DNA of 64,000 bases from Roseovarius albus (GCF_900172335.1 NZ_FWFX01000006.1:186001-250000); one strand, 5' to 3'; shown: positions 30,624-40,374, numbered from the stretch's first letter. Notes: generated from the letters alone by a model not told the origin. Numbers and translations: made by a program.

Positions 30624-31595
30624 ATGAGCGGGTTGCTGGCGCTGCTGGATGATGTTGCAGGGATCGCTAAGGTGGCGGCGGCGTCGGTGGATGATGTGGC
30701 GGCGCAGGCGCTGAAGGCGGGGTCCAAGGCGGCGGGGGCGGTGATTGATGATGCCGCGGTGACACCGAAATATGTGCAGGGGTTCGCTCCCAAACGTGAG
30801 CTGCCAATCGTTTGGAAGATCACCAAAGGTTCTTTTAAAAACAAGCTGTTATTCTTGTTACCTGCAGCGCTTTTGCTGTCTGAATTTGCGCCATGGATGA
30901 TAGCACCACTACTGTTGCTGGGTGGCGCTTACCTGTGTTTTGAGGGTGCTGAAAAGATCGCGCATGTTTTATTTCCGCATGAAAAACATGATGAAAAACA
31001 AACTGATAAGGAGGAGGATCTCGCGCACCTTGAGGAAGAAAAGGCCAAAGGGGCGATCAAGACTGACTTTATCCTGTCGGCTGAGATCATGACGATCACG
31101 CTGTCGGCCATTCCGCCCACCAACATCTGGATGCAAACCGCGATCCTCGCCGCGGTGGCCATCGGGATTACGGTGATCGTTTACGGAGCGGTTGCCCTGA
31201 TCGTGAAAGCCGACGATGTAGGGCTGTTCATGGCCAAGAATGGCCGTTTGGGCGTGACCCGATCGCTGGGCCGCGGCATTGTAAGAGTGATGCCCAAGTT
31301 TTTGAAATTGCTCATGATTGTAGGAACCGCCGCAATGCTGTGGGTCGGCGGATCGATCATTGTGCACAGTCTTGAAGTCATGGGCTATGGCTGGCTGGGG
31401 CATCATATTCATGACTGGGCCTATGCCGTTGGGCACATGGTGCCGGCTGCCTATGTCGGGTTCATGGAATGGTGCGCCAAGGCGGTGATGGACGGAATTT
31501 TGGGGCTGGCGATTGGGTTTGTTTTGATCCCGGTGGTGAGCAAAATCATCATGCCAATCTGGAGCGCGGTGAGCGACAAGCAAGCGGCGCATTAA
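30624..31595 (+). CDS. DUF808 family membrane protein
   Basis: The 323-residue protein matches DUF808 (YedI-like) inner-membrane proteins: MSGLLALLDDVAGIAKVAA at the start, then AAQALKAGSKAAGAVIDDAAVTPKYV. Four or five membrane segments follow, separated by a charged loop rich in Lys/Glu/Asp around residues 115-145. Family function is unknown. ATG 30624 has TGAGGGGA upstream; the 21 codons before it in frame are unsupported. It is divergent from gap. Confidence 0.88.
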   Translation: MSGLLALLDDVAGIAKVAAASVDDVAAQALKAGSKAAGAVIDDAAVTPKYVQGFAPKRELPIVWKITKGSFKNKLLFLLPAALLLSEFAPWMIAPLLLLGGAYLCFEGAEKIAHVLFPHEKHDEKQTDKEEDLAHLEEEKAKGAIKTDFILSAEIMTITLSAIPPTNIWMQTAILAAVAIGITVIVYGAVALIVKADDVGLFMAKNGRLGVTRSLGRGIVRVMPKFLKLLMIVGTAAMLWVGGSIIVHSLEVMGYGWLGHHIHDWAYAVGHMVPAAYVGFMEWCAKAVMDGILGLAIGFVLIPVVSKIIMPIWSAVSDKQAAH

Positions 31596-31603
31596 GCCGC
31601 AAA

Positions 31604-31648
31604 GTTTTGTAAAAGTTGTACAGGTTGTACGTGGGTTTCGTACAAAAC
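31604..31648. repeat. Inverted repeat behind DUF808 gene
   Basis: GTTTTGTA at 31604-31611 and TACAAAAC at 31641-31648 are perfect inverted repeats. Between them are two direct GTTGTAC units. This could be a long hairpin at the 3' end of the DUF808 transcript or a protein-binding region. Confidence 0.5.
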
Positions 31649-31675
31649 GCGCGGTGTTGGTCGCTGGCCGGGGAC

Positions 31676-31694
31676 GGTGGGTTGAAAGCCCACC
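31676..31694. terminator. Hairpin behind DUF808 gene
   Basis: GGTGGG/CCCACC with a 7-base loop lies about 80 bp after the DUF808 stop. No T tract follows, so termination is only possible. Confidence 0.35.
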
Positions 31695-31776
31695 CTACGG
31701 ATTTACAGTTTGCGGTGGAATATGTCGCGCCGTTCAGGCAATTTGGGGTTGATTAACCTTTTAACCCGAGCGTGCC

Positions 31777-33367
31777 ATGAGTGATTTGAAACCAGCAAAT
31801 GAAAACCGCTGGTATGTGTTGATGACCCTTTATGGAGAGCAAGATGGGGATGAGATTGATTGGGCGTTGCATGAGAAGAATGTCGCGGCTTGGAACTCTA
31901 AGATTAACGAAGTGAATGACCGTCGAACGTGGAGAAAAATTGAGAAGAAGTTTAAAGGTAGACTTCCGAGTAATGAAGACCGCCAAAAAATCCAAGAGGA
32001 AATTCCAAAACTACATTGAGAAGAATTTATACGGCGAAATGGAAACGAAGTTCTCTATCCGGGCTTGCCAGATTTAAGTTTAGGGATTGAGTTAAATAAA
32101 TGCCATTTTCAGATTTTTCTGATTTGTAGAGATTTTGTCTTTAGTCAAGATACTCTCTTTCAAGAAGTAGTCTTCGATCTAAGAGCAGATTTTTCAAATG
32201 TATTGTTTGAAGGAATAGCGGACTTCAAGGGGGCAAAGTTTGACGAAGCCGGATTTGAGGGAACGGAATTTTGTTCGGTTGCTTTCTTCATTAATGCAAC
32301 GTTTTCGAAGCATGCAAATTTCAGAAACTCCAAATACAAATCTTCTATTTCCTTAGAAGCGGCCGAATTTTCAGACAGTGCAGATTTTGCATCATCTGTG
32401 TTTTCTAAGCGTGTCAATTTTTCTGATACAGTATTTATTGAAACGTCCAAATTCGAAGATTGCCATTTTCATGGGGAGACGAAGTTTTTCTCGACGGAGT
32501 TTGAGCGAGTAACATTTTCCAATTCGAAGTTCGAAAGCGAAGTCGATTTTGACTATTGTTTGTTTAAGTCGCATGCGAGTTTTGTTGGTTCGGCTTTTAA
32601 TGGCGCAACATATTTCATTAGTGCTGAATTCGCTGGTACAGTAATCTTTGCGCGATCTTTGTTTTCTGATTATGCGTATTTTATAAGCACCCTATTTTTT
32701 ATCGGCGAAAGCGATTCAGGCTATGAGATAATGTTTAGCGATTGTGCTTTCTTAAAGCCGGTTACTTTTCGGGGTGCAAAGTTCAAAAATGTTTATCCTG
32801 TATTCACGGGAACAGTGTTTTCTGAAAAAGTGGTTTTTTTCGGCGGATTCAGCCCTTTGGCCTGTAAGAAGTGAACAATTACCGACAGAAGTGATGGAAT
32901 CTTGCGCAATAATTCGTCATGCGTTGAGTAAGCAGAATCTGCCCGAAGATGAGCATTTCTTTTTTCGTAGGGAAATGGAGGCAGCTCGACAAATCGGGAC
33001 CTTTGCTCAACGATTACCATATACATTTTACAAGCAGCTTTCCAATTATGGGCATTCTATTGAAAAACCAGCGAATGCGTTGGCTTTTCTTTGGTTGGTG
33101 GGCGTCTCGTTGTTTTCATTACATTTTTGTTGGGGATGGTTTGCGCTTGTTGGCAACATTGATAACCCGACATTCAATACAGCAATGGGTTTAAGTTTTT
33201 CCAATATGTTCCCTCCGTTTGGCTTTGGAAGATTGTATTTTACTGGGGAATTTATGCGTGAATTGCCTCCTATTTTGCAGGTTTTTTCGGCGTTTCAGAC
33301 GGTGATGAGCTTGCCGTTGTTATTCTTTCTAGGCTTGGGGCTCAGGCAGCGGTTTCGGTTGAAGTGA
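31777..33367 (+). pseudogene. Broken pentapeptide-repeat membrane protein gene
   Basis: Three open pieces read as one ancestral gene. Piece 1 (31777-32019) encodes MSDLKPANENRWYVLM and onward. It ends at an in-frame TGA (32017-32019), and the same frame continues at once as EEFIRRNGNEVLYPGLPDLS and then a long row of F-rich pentapeptide-like repeats (ADFSN, ADFKG, ANFRN) to 32874. Piece 3, in the next frame, continues as FSADSALWPVRSEQL and ends with two membrane helices and RQRFRLK. A run of seven T (32834-32840) is the likely frameshift site: with six T the reading joins as VVFSADSALWPV. The gene is A+T-rich compared with its neighbours. Two independent lesions argue for decay over a sequencing error. 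Confidence 0.75.
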
Positions 33368-33570
33368 CGGGGCAGGCGGGCAGAAATTGCCCACCTTTCG
33401 AAGCGTTGGTAAGGGCATTCTGCCTTGCGCGCCTTTGGCGCGCGCGCCCACCCCACCCCCCACGGTGATGGGCGCAGGGATGCGGTAAGGGGGCTGGGTT
33501 GTGAATGGTAATGTCCAGCCTTGTGAATTGTGCAAGCGAAGACTTCTATTGTCATTTGCCCGGCAACACC

Positions 33571-33701
33571 GGGCCACGCCCGACCCTCCCCACGGGAGGG
33601 CGTTTGAAATGGAGCGAATTGATCAATACGGAGTTTGATTTGGGAGGGGCAGATTGCGGTGGTTGTTATTCCGCGAGCCCTCCCAGAGTCGGGCGTGGCC
33701 C
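33571..33701. repeat. Segment with 14-bp terminal inverted repeats (MITE-like)
   Basis: The ends GGGCCACGCCCGAC (33571-33584) and GTCGGGCGTGGCCC (33688-33701) are perfect inverted repeats. Similarity continues inward, with GGGAGGGC next to both arms. The 131-bp unit has no coding capacity. No target-site duplication is obvious. It could be a miniature transposable element or a large imperfect hairpin repeat. Confidence 0.5.
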
Positions 33702-33710
33702 TATGAATAT

Positions 33711-33737
33711 AAAAAAGGCCGGGCTTAAGCCCGGCCT
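33711..33737 (-). terminator. Rho-independent terminator after tkt
   Basis: A perfect GGCCGGGC/GCCCGGCC stem with a TTAA centre is followed on the minus strand by six T residues, 24 bp after the tkt stop. Confidence 0.85.
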
Positions 33738-33760
33738 ACGTGGTTGGATCTGTGCGGCGA

Positions 33761-35782
33761 TTAACCCAGAAGCTCTTTGACTTTGGCGACCGTGGCCTGG
33801 GCGGTGATGCCGAATTGTTGGTAGAGCTCGCCTGCAGGGGCGGAGGCGCCGAAGCTCGACATGCCGATGAAACCGGCCTTGGCTTCGCGGCCGCGTTCGC
33901 CCAGCAGCCAGCGATCCCAGCCGCCGTTTCGCATGGCGGCCTCGATGCCGACACGGACAGCGCCAGCGGGCAGGACTTTGCGGCGGTACGCCTCATCCTG
34001 TGCGGCAAACAGCTCCATGCAAGGCATGGAGACAACCCGTGTGCCGATACCTTCGGCCTGCAGCAGGTCGCGCGCTTTCATTGCGATCTCAACCTCGGAG
34101 CCGGTGGCGATCAGGATGGCCTGACGTTTACTGTCAGAGTCGGCCAGCACATAAGCGCCTTGCTCGGTCAGGTTGCGCGACTTGTACTCGGTGCGCAGGG
34201 TGGGCAGGCCTTGGCGGGTCAGGGACAGAACCGATGGGGTTTCTTTGCTGGTGAAGGCCAGCTCCCACGCCTCGGCGGTTTCCACGGTGTCACAGGGGCG
34301 GAACACCCAAGTGTTGGGCGTGGCGCGCGAGATGGCCAGATGTTCGACCGGTTGGTGGGTTGGGCCGTCTTCACCCAGGCCGATGCTGTCGTGGGTCATG
34401 ACAAAAACCGTTGGGACCTGCATCAGGGCCGCCAGACGCATGGAGGGGCGGGCGTAGTCGGTGAAGCACATGAAGGTGCCGCCGTAGGGGCGGATGCCGC
34501 CGTGCAGGACCATGCCGTTCATCGCCGCCGCCATGCCGTGTTCGCGGATGCCCCAGTGGACATAGCGGCCCTTGCGGTTGTCGGTGTCAAAGACGGTCAT
34601 GTCACCGGATTTGGTGTTGTTCGAACCCGAGAGGTCGGCCGAGCCGCCGACGGTTTCGGTCAGGATCGGGTTGATCACGTCAAGCGCCATTTCGCTGGAT
34701 TTGCGAGTGGCGACCTTTGGCGCTTCTTCCGCGATGCGGCGCTTAAAAGCACGGATCTGACCGGCCAGACGTTTTGGCACGTCGCGGTCAAAGATTCGAG
34801 CGAATTCGGCCTGACGGCGTTCGGATTTCTCAGCGAGGCGATCCTCCCAAGCGGTGCGCTCCTCGGACCCACGGCTGCCGATGGCCTCCCATGCGGATTT
34901 CACGTCGGCAGGCACTTCGAACGGGCCGCCTGTCCATCCGTAGGCCTCTTTCGCGGCTTTCAGCTGTGCGTTGTCTGTCAGGGCACCGTGGCCCTTGGAG
35001 GTGTCTTGTGCCGCATGACCCAGAGCGATGTGGGTTTTGCAGGCGATCATCGTCGGCTTGTTGGTTTTCTTGGCGGCAGTGATCGCCTCGTCAATGGCCT
35101 GTGGATCGTGGCCGTCGATTTCCAGAACCTGCCATTCAGCGGACTTGAAACGTTTCACCTGATCGGTGCGGTCGGCCAGATCAACGGTGCCGTCGATGGT
35201 GATGTTGTTGTTGTCCCAAAAGACGATCAGCTTGCCAAGTGCGTGGCGACCGGCGAGTGTGATCGCCTCTTGGCTCACACCCTCCATCAGGCAACCGTCA
35301 CCGGCGATGACATAGGTGTAGTGATCTTGTAGCGCCTTGCCGTAGCGGGCGCGCAGAATTTCTTCAGCCATGGCAAAGCCAACCGCATTCGAGATGCCCT
35401 GACCCAGCGGGCCGGTTGTGGTCTCGATGCCTTTGGCGTGGCCGTATTCGGGATGGCCGGCAGTGATAGCGCCCCATTGGCGGAAGTTCTTGACCTGCTC
35501 GAGGGTCATGTCCTCGTAGCCAGTCAGGTGCAGCAGGGAATAGAGCAGCATCGAGCCGTGGCCGGCCGACAGAATGAACCGGTCACGATCTGGCCAGTTT
35601 GGGGCAGAGGCATCAAACTTGAGGTGCTTTTCAAACAAGACGGTGGCGACATCAGCCATGCCCATCGGCATGCCGGAGTGGCCGGAGTTGGCGGCATGGA
35701 CCGCATCCAGGGTCAGGGCACGGATGGCGGCGGCCTTGGACCAGTGATCAGGGTTGGCTGTGCGAAGTGCGGCGATGTCCAC
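33761..35782 (-). CDS. tkt: Transketolase
   Basis: Transketolase moves two-carbon units between sugar phosphates of the pentose phosphate pathway using thiamine diphosphate. The 673-residue protein shows the N-terminal [24 protein letters not shown] and the thiamine-binding [13 protein letters not shown] ... [10 protein letters not shown]. The central [13 protein letters not shown] has the catalytic Glu, and [18 protein letters not shown] and [18 protein letters not shown] follow. The length is normal. A weak palindrome-like sequence (TGTTACGGTACA, 35871-35882) lies at the same distance upstream as the eno and gap operators, but the match is poor. Confidence 0.96.
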   Translation of the reverse strand: MDIAALRTANPDHWSKAAAIRALTLDAVHAANSGHSGMPMGMADVATVLFEKHLKFDASAPNWPDRDRFILSAGHGSMLLYSLLHLTGYEDMTLEQVKNFRQWGAITAGHPEYGHAKGIETTTGPLGQGISNAVGFAMAEEILRARYGKALQDHYTYVIAGDGCLMEGVSQEAITLAGRHALGKLIVFWDNNNITIDGTVDLADRTDQVKRFKSAEWQVLEIDGHDPQAIDEAITAAKKTNKPTMIACKTHIALGHAAQDTSKGHGALTDNAQLKAAKEAYGWTGGPFEVPADVKSAWEAIGSRGSEERTAWEDRLAEKSERRQAEFARIFDRDVPKRLAGQIRAFKRRIAEEAPKVATRKSSEMALDVINPILTETVGGSADLSGSNNTKSGDMTVFDTDNRKGRYVHWGIREHGMAAAMNGMVLHGGIRPYGGTFMCFTDYARPSMRLAALMQVPTVFVMTHDSIGLGEDGPTHQPVEHLAISRATPNTWVFRPCDTVETAEAWELAFTSKETPSVLSLTRQGLPTLRTEYKSRNLTEQGAYVLADSDSKRQAILIATGSEVEIAMKARDLLQAEGIGTRVVSMPCMELFAAQDEAYRRKVLPAGAVRVGIEAAMRNGGWDRWLLGERGREAKAGFIGMSSFGASAPAGELYQQFGITAQATVAKVKELLG

Positions 35783-35983
35783 GGGGGCGCGTCCTTTGGC
35801 AGTGGGAAACAGAGTAAGCGCTGCATATCAGCCCAGCGGCAAAGATCAAGCGCAGGCGTGCCGTTCAGGGTGTTACGGTACAAGAGGGGGCGCATTTTTT
35901 GTGCTCATTGGGTAGAGTTGGGCATAATCTGGCTGGCGGACGATTCGTTCGGGCTGGAGCATAAGTAAGAGGGGGCAATGATT

Positions 35984-36502
35984 ATGAGTGACATTGATGA
36001 TCTGAAACACAGGATTTCAGCGGCATTGGAGCGGATCGAGCAGGGGGTTGAAGCCTTGCCTGACGTGGCTGAAGCACCGGCGGCGGATACCGGAGAGTTG
36101 GACCGGCTACGGGCGGAACTTGAGCGAGTGAGCTCTGAGAATGCAAACCTGAAGACGCAGGTCGAAAGCCTGGAAGCGGCCAAGGCCGAGGCAGAAGCCC
36201 GATCTGATGTAGCGCGGGTTGAGGCGCAAACCAACTATCAGCATCAGATGACCGCCGTGTCACGTTTTGATGGTGAATTGCAGTCGCTGCGCGAAGCGAA
36301 CCGGCAGTTGCGGGCCAATAATCAGGCGCTGCGAGATGCCAATGCGGCGGGAGTGGGGGAGCCACATCTGATCAACAAGGGCCTGATGGCAGAGTTGGAA
36401 GGGCTGCGCGCGGATCGAGCGGCGGAAGAGGCCGAAGCAAGTGCTATTCTGGGTGAGTTGAAAAACGTGCTGGACTTGCAAGGCACATCGGAGGTGGTGT
36501 GA
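35984..36502 (+). CDS. Coiled-coil protein upstream of zapA
   Basis: The 172-residue protein is mostly a long alpha-helical coiled coil: LDRLRAELERVSSENANLKTQ and later QSLREANRQLRANNQALRD show clear heptad spacing. There is no membrane segment. Related genes occur directly upstream of zapA in other Rhodobacteraceae, which suggests a role linked to cell division or ZapA. I choose ATG 35984 because AGAGGGGG lies at good spacing; ATG 35978 is too close. The stop overlaps the zapA start (TGATG). Confidence 0.75.
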   Translation: MSDIDDLKHRISAALERIEQGVEALPDVAEAPAADTGELDRLRAELERVSSENANLKTQVESLEAAKAEAEARSDVARVEAQTNYQHQMTAVSRFDGELQSLREANRQLRANNQALRDANAAGVGEPHLINKGLMAELEGLRADRAAEEAEASAILGELKNVLDLQGTSEVV

Positions 36503-36909
36503 TGCCAGAAATTAAAGTTGAAATTGGTGGCCGGAATTTTGAAGTAGCCTGTCAGGAGGGCGAAGAGCATTTCCTGCACTCGGCCGCGAAAATGCTGGAT
36601 GACGAGGCCAGTGTGTTGGCGTCGCAAATCGGGCGCATCCCGGAATCACGCATGTTGCTGATGGCGGGGCTGATGCTGGCGGATAAAACCGCCGGGTTTC
36701 AGGACAAGCTGCGCGAGGCCGAAGAACGGGTGACTGAATTGCAGGCGCAATTGAACCAGTTGAAGGCCGCGCCTGCGGCAGAGGCGGAACGGATTGAGGT
36801 TGAAGTGCCGGTGATGCCGGAAGGGCTGACTGAAGCGATGGCCGAACTGGCGGCGCAAAGCGAAGCACTGGCTGAGGCGGTTGAGGCGCGGGCGGCATCT
36901 GAGGGGTAG
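36502..36909 (+). CDS. zapA: Cell division protein ZapA
   Basis: ZapA binds FtsZ polymers and helps Z-ring assembly. The N-terminal 90 residues match the family (VEIGGRNFEVACQEGEEHFLHSAAKMLD, then a helix ending GLMLADKTA), followed by a coiled-coil region (LREAEERVTELQAQLNQL). The C-terminal tail of about 40 residues is acidic and Ala-rich, longer than the core family. ATG 36502 overlaps the upstream stop as TGATG. Confidence 0.88.
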   Translation: MPEIKVEIGGRNFEVACQEGEEHFLHSAAKMLDDEASVLASQIGRIPESRMLLMAGLMLADKTAGFQDKLREAEERVTELQAQLNQLKAAPAAEAERIEVEVPVMPEGLTEAMAELAAQSEALAEAVEARAASEG

Positions 36910-37060
36910 GGTGATCCTACCTGATGCAGTATATCCAAGAGTCGCGGAGCGGCGACGCGCGCGGGGGTGATCCGAACAGTGGTGATTGCCCCTTTATCTT
37001 GCCAAATCCGTCGATCGTGACCGTTGCAATACATCCTTACCCAATCGCCGCCGCGTTGGG
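36910..37060 (+). ncRNA. Possible 6S RNA (ssrS) downstream of zapA
   Basis: 6S RNA genes often lie directly downstream of zapA in proteobacteria. The region starts with a perfect GGTAGG/CCTACC hairpin over the zapA stop and contains GTCGC/GCGAC and GGGG/CCCC stems. A complementary outer pairing exists between GGGTAGGG and CCTTACCC (about 37040). No protein frame fits. The call rests mainly on position, and I cannot confirm the conserved bulge. Confidence 0.35.
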
Positions 37061-37121
37061 GCGCGTCGCCGATGCGCGGCGGGCTGTGCCCGCTGTTTCG
37101 CGCGGGAGCTTTCAGTGATGG

Positions 37122-37715
37122 TCACTCAACTTTGCGAACGCTTTCGGGAAACAGGCCCATCTGTGTGCCTTTGCCAGAAACGATGACGGTGTCGCCTCTT
37201 TTTAACTGATTGACGAGTTCATTCGGTGCGTTACAGATCTCGTCTAGCGTGGATTTTGCCTCGAGAACCTCAATCGGATTTTTGCATTCGCCCAATGAGT
37301 AAGGATATGCACGTTCAACAGTGTAGGAAAACTGTACTTCTTCGTTAGTTATGGCGGCAGCTATAATGGGAATTCCATAGGCCAATGGGCGTTCTTCAAA
37401 CAGAAAAGTATAATTTAGTATGGGAATGGCAAAACACGCCCATATCCATAAAGGTCGGGTTTTTTCATGCGAGTTTATTTTTCGGCTTTGCCAATGTTTG
37501 AGAAAGTAAAAACCGATAAGGCATATCAAGAATAAACCGAATGCCATATCCCAAATGCGTGTTCTTTCGATCCAATTTGGGGAAGCTAGGTAGTGTATTT
37601 CAAACAATTTTAGAACAACAGGCGGAATTGGTAGCAACACGTAGATTGCAAACAAAAAAAAGAGCCAGGGAGGCATGAGCCATTGGTCTCTGGGAAGAAC
37701 ACGAAATTTGGACAT
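37122..37715 (-). CDS. Hypothetical membrane protein
   Basis: The 197-residue protein is not recognised. It has three hydrophobic segments in the first 110 residues (PPWLFFLFAIYVLLPIPPVV, MAFGLFLICLIGFYFL, and LWIWACFAIPILNYTFLF). The C-terminal soluble part contains one Cys pair (ECKNPIE ... EICNAPN) and ends with GDTVIVSGKGTQMGLFPESVRKVE. The DNA is A+T-richer than the surrounding genes, suggesting later acquisition. It stands alone, facing the zapA region. Confidence 0.6.
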   Translation of the reverse strand: MSKFRVLPRDQWLMPPWLFFLFAIYVLLPIPPVVLKLFEIHYLASPNWIERTRIWDMAFGLFLICLIGFYFLKHWQSRKINSHEKTRPLWIWACFAIPILNYTFLFEERPLAYGIPIIAAAITNEEVQFSYTVERAYPYSLGECKNPIEVLEAKSTLDEICNAPNELVNQLKRGDTVIVSGKGTQMGLFPESVRKVE

Positions 37716-37838
37716 GAGAAGTGAACGTAATGTAATCTTTGGTGGAGTTGCGTGGATATTATCCCGTTAATGGTGTGGAAATTTGTCCTAAGTAAGGCCG
37801 TTTGTCTCAGTTGGAGATGTTGATTTTTTCTTGCACAA

Positions 37839-37875
37839 GGGCAGCGCCCTCCTTGGGGGAGATCGGGCGCTGCCC
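37839..37875. repeat. Perfect 11-bp inverted repeat
   Basis: GGGCAGCGCCC and GGGCGCTGCCC are perfect inverted repeats separated by 15 bases containing GGGGGAG. The sequence is intergenic. It resembles the G+C-rich hairpins seen in the dispersed repeats here but lacks their tail. Confidence 0.5.
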
Positions 37876-37915
37876 GAGACAAGCTCGGGCGGGTTTCGTT
37901 GACCTGCTCCGAAAT

Positions 37916-37943
37916 AAAAAAGCGGCAGGTGAGTGCCGCCTTT
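37916..37943 (-). terminator. Rho-independent terminator after the GcvT-family oxidoreductase gene
   Basis: On the minus strand a GCGGCA/TGCCGC stem with 6-base loop is followed by six T residues, 23 bp after the stop. Confidence 0.8.
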
Positions 37944-37965
37944 GTTAGGATTATGTGTGTGTGAA

Positions 37966-40374
37966 TTACCCGCGCATACGGCTGAAATCAGGGTCGAACA
38001 GGTGTTCGATGATCAGCCGGGCGGGGCGCATTTGGCCGAGGATTTCGATCTCGACCTCCAAGCCCTCAACCGCCAGTTCTGTCGGGATCAGGGCCATGGC
38101 GATGGATTTGCCGGCATGGTGCGAATAGCCGCCCGAGGTGCAAAAGCCTTTGACTTCGCCGTCGATCCACACGGGCTCGTAGGCGTTGACGTCGGTATCG
38201 AGCGCGTCGACCTCAAACGCCACCAGCTTGCGGGCAGACCCAGACGCGCGTTCCGCCTCGGCCGCGGCGCGACCGATGAAATCGGCGTTTTTGCCCCAGC
38301 TGATGAAGCGGTCCATGCCGGTTTCAACAGGCGTGTAATCGGGTGAGAACTCCGACAACCACGAGCCAAAGAAACGATCCAACCGCAGCGACATCATCGC
38401 GCGCATACCAAAGGGTTTCATGCCGTGGTTTTGGCCCTCTGACCATAGCGCATCCCACAGGGCGCGTTGGGACATTGGATCACAGTAAATCTCGTACCCC
38501 AGATCGCCGGTATAGCTGACGCGCTGGATCAGGCAATCGGCCATACCGACGGTGGCGCGACGCAGGTCCATGAACTTCATGTCGCTGATATTGTCGCGGG
38601 TGCAGGCCTGCAGGACGTCGCGCGCCTTGGGACCAGCAATCTGGAAACCGTTGAGCTCATCTGAGATATTGTCGATCCGTACGTCGCCCGATTGATTTTG
38701 CAGGAACCAGCGCATGTGGTTGGCCTGCGCGCCATAAGATGCGGTGAGTTGGAATGTTGTCTCGTTGATGCACGACACGGTGAAATCGCCGATCAGGCGG
38801 CCCTTAGGGCTGAGCATCGGGGTCAGGGATACGCGGCCCGGTTTCGGGATGCGGCCCGCCATGATGCGATCAAGCCATTCGCGGGCGTCTTTGCCGGTGA
38901 TGCGGTATTTGCCGAAGTTGTGGACCTCGTTAATGCCGACAGCCTCGCGCACGGCTTTGACCTCGCGCGCGGTGGCCTCCCACGCGTTGGAGCGGCGGAA
39001 GGACGGGGTTTCATAGCGGGGCTCGTCACCCTCAGCGAAGTAGTTGACCACTTCGAGGCCATACTGTGCGCCCCAGACGGCACCCATCTTGTCGAACGTG
39101 TCGTACATCGGTGTGGTGCGGAACGGGCGGGCGGCGGGCAGTTCCTCGTTCGGGTAAGAGACCGAGAAGCGTTTTTGGTAGTTTTCGGTGACTTTTGGGC
39201 GGGTGTAGCCCGGGGTGATCCAGTCGCCAAAACGGGCGACATCCATGGCGGTGACATCGCGTTCGCATTCGCCTTCGATCATCCATTGCGCCAGCATCAG
39301 GCCGACGCCACCACCCTGGCTGAACCCGGCCATGACGCCACAAGCGGACCAGTAGTTGCGCAGGCCGGGGATAGGGCCGACCAGTGGGTTGCCATCGGAG
39401 GCAAAGGTGAAAGGACCGTGGATCACGGATTTCACGCCTGCGGTTTCCAGAACCGGGAAGCGTTGGTAGGCGAAGGCGATGGATTCCTCGATCTTGTCGA
39501 GGTCATCAGGCAGCAGTTCATGGCCGAAATCCCACGGGGTGCCGTCGACGGCCCAGGGTTTGCAGGGTTGTTCGTAGAAACCGATGCAGAGACCGCGGCC
39601 CTCTTGCCGCAGGTAGGATTCACCTGCCGGGTCCATCACGTGGGGGTGTTCTTCGGTGCGCTCGTAAATCTCGGCGATCTCGTCAGTGACGATATATTGG
39701 TGCTCCATCGGATGCAGGGGCAGGTAGACGCCCGCCATGGCGCCAACCTCGCGCGCCCAGAGGCCGCCGGCGTTGACGACGTGCTCGGCGTGAATGGTGC
39801 CCTTGTTGGTGACCACATCCCAGGTGCCATCGGGGCGCTGGTTGGTTTCAATGACTTTGCAGTGAGTTTCTATCGTCGCCCCGCCCATTTTGGCCGCCCG
39901 CGCATAGGCGTGGGTTGTGCCGGAAGGGTCAAGGTGGCCGTCGAGTGGATCGTAAAGCGCGCCCAGGATACCATCGGTGTTGGTGATCGGGGCGATCTTG
40001 CTGATCTCTTCGGGGCTGACAATGTGTGTATCAAGGCCCATGTAGCGGTGCTTGGCGCGCTCGGCCAGCAGCATGTCAAAGCGGTCCTGATTGTCGGCGA
40101 GGGTGACGCCGCCCACATGGTGCAGGCCACAGGACATGCCGGTGATCTCTTCCAGCTCTTTATAGAGCTTGATGGTATAGCCTTGCAGGGCGGCCATGTT
40201 TGTGTCGCCATTCAGCGTGTGAAACCCACCCGCCGCGTGCCAAGTGGAGCCAGAGGTGAGTTCCGAGCGTTCGATCAGCATCACATCGGACCAGCCCAGT
40301 TTGGTCAGGTGATAAAGAACCGAGCATCCGACGACCCCGCCGCCGATCACTGCCACACGTGTCGTGGTTTTCAT
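37966..40374 (-). CDS. FAD-dependent oxidoreductase with GcvT domain (dimethylglycine/sarcosine dehydrogenase-like)
   Basis: The 802-residue protein has an N-terminal FAD-binding DAO domain (VAVIGGGVVGCSVLYHL) with LTSGSTWHAAGG, whose His is the site of covalent FAD attachment in dimethylglycine and sarcosine dehydrogenases. The C-terminal half is a GcvT-like folate-binding domain (KDAREWLDRI, SYTGDLGYEIY, MRAMMSLRLDR). Family enzymes demethylate dimethylglycine or sarcosine and pass the methyl carbon to tetrahydrofolate, which fits betaine use by marine roseobacters. The exact substrate is not decided by sequence. ATG 40374 has AGGAGG at ideal spacing. It has its own terminator. Confidence 0.88.
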   Translation of the reverse strand: MKTTTRVAVIGGGVVGCSVLYHLTKLGWSDVMLIERSELTSGSTWHAAGGFHTLNGDTNMAALQGYTIKLYKELEEITGMSCGLHHVGGVTLADNQDRFDMLLAERAKHRYMGLDTHIVSPEEISKIAPITNTDGILGALYDPLDGHLDPSGTTHAYARAAKMGGATIETHCKVIETNQRPDGTWDVVTNKGTIHAEHVVNAGGLWAREVGAMAGVYLPLHPMEHQYIVTDEIAEIYERTEEHPHVMDPAGESYLRQEGRGLCIGFYEQPCKPWAVDGTPWDFGHELLPDDLDKIEESIAFAYQRFPVLETAGVKSVIHGPFTFASDGNPLVGPIPGLRNYWSACGVMAGFSQGGGVGLMLAQWMIEGECERDVTAMDVARFGDWITPGYTRPKVTENYQKRFSVSYPNEELPAARPFRTTPMYDTFDKMGAVWGAQYGLEVVNYFAEGDEPRYETPSFRRSNAWEATAREVKAVREAVGINEVHNFGKYRITGKDAREWLDRIMAGRIPKPGRVSLTPMLSPKGRLIGDFTVSCINETTFQLTASYGAQANHMRWFLQNQSGDVRIDNISDELNGFQIAGPKARDVLQACTRDNISDMKFMDLRRATVGMADCLIQRVSYTGDLGYEIYCDPMSQRALWDALWSEGQNHGMKPFGMRAMMSLRLDRFFGSWLSEFSPDYTPVETGMDRFISWGKNADFIGRAAAEAERASGSARKLVAFEVDALDTDVNAYEPVWIDGEVKGFCTSGGYSHHAGKSIAMALIPTELAVEGLEVEIEILGQMRPARLIIEHLFDPDFSRMRG

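Larger units (their letters stand above)
33368..33760. other. Gene-free stretch with hairpins, inverted-repeat element and tkt terminator
   Basis: No credible gene. It contains a GGGCAG/CTGCCC-type and GCGCGCC/GGCGCGC hairpin region near 33370-33455, a 131-bp segment bounded by perfect 14-bp inverted repeats (33571-33701), and the tkt terminator (33711-33737). Confidence 0.7.

Noticed and set aside
32834..32840. Programmed frameshift in the T run.
   Set aside because: A second lesion (in-frame TGA) lies upstream, so decay explains both better than recoding.
33505..33780. 91-residue open frame in the region before tkt.
   Set aside because: It consists of the inverted-repeat unit and the tkt terminator.
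33740..35332. A 530-residue plus-strand open frame opposite tkt.
   Set aside because: It is the antisense shadow of a G+C-rich conserved gene, has no family and no ribosome site, and tkt is certain.
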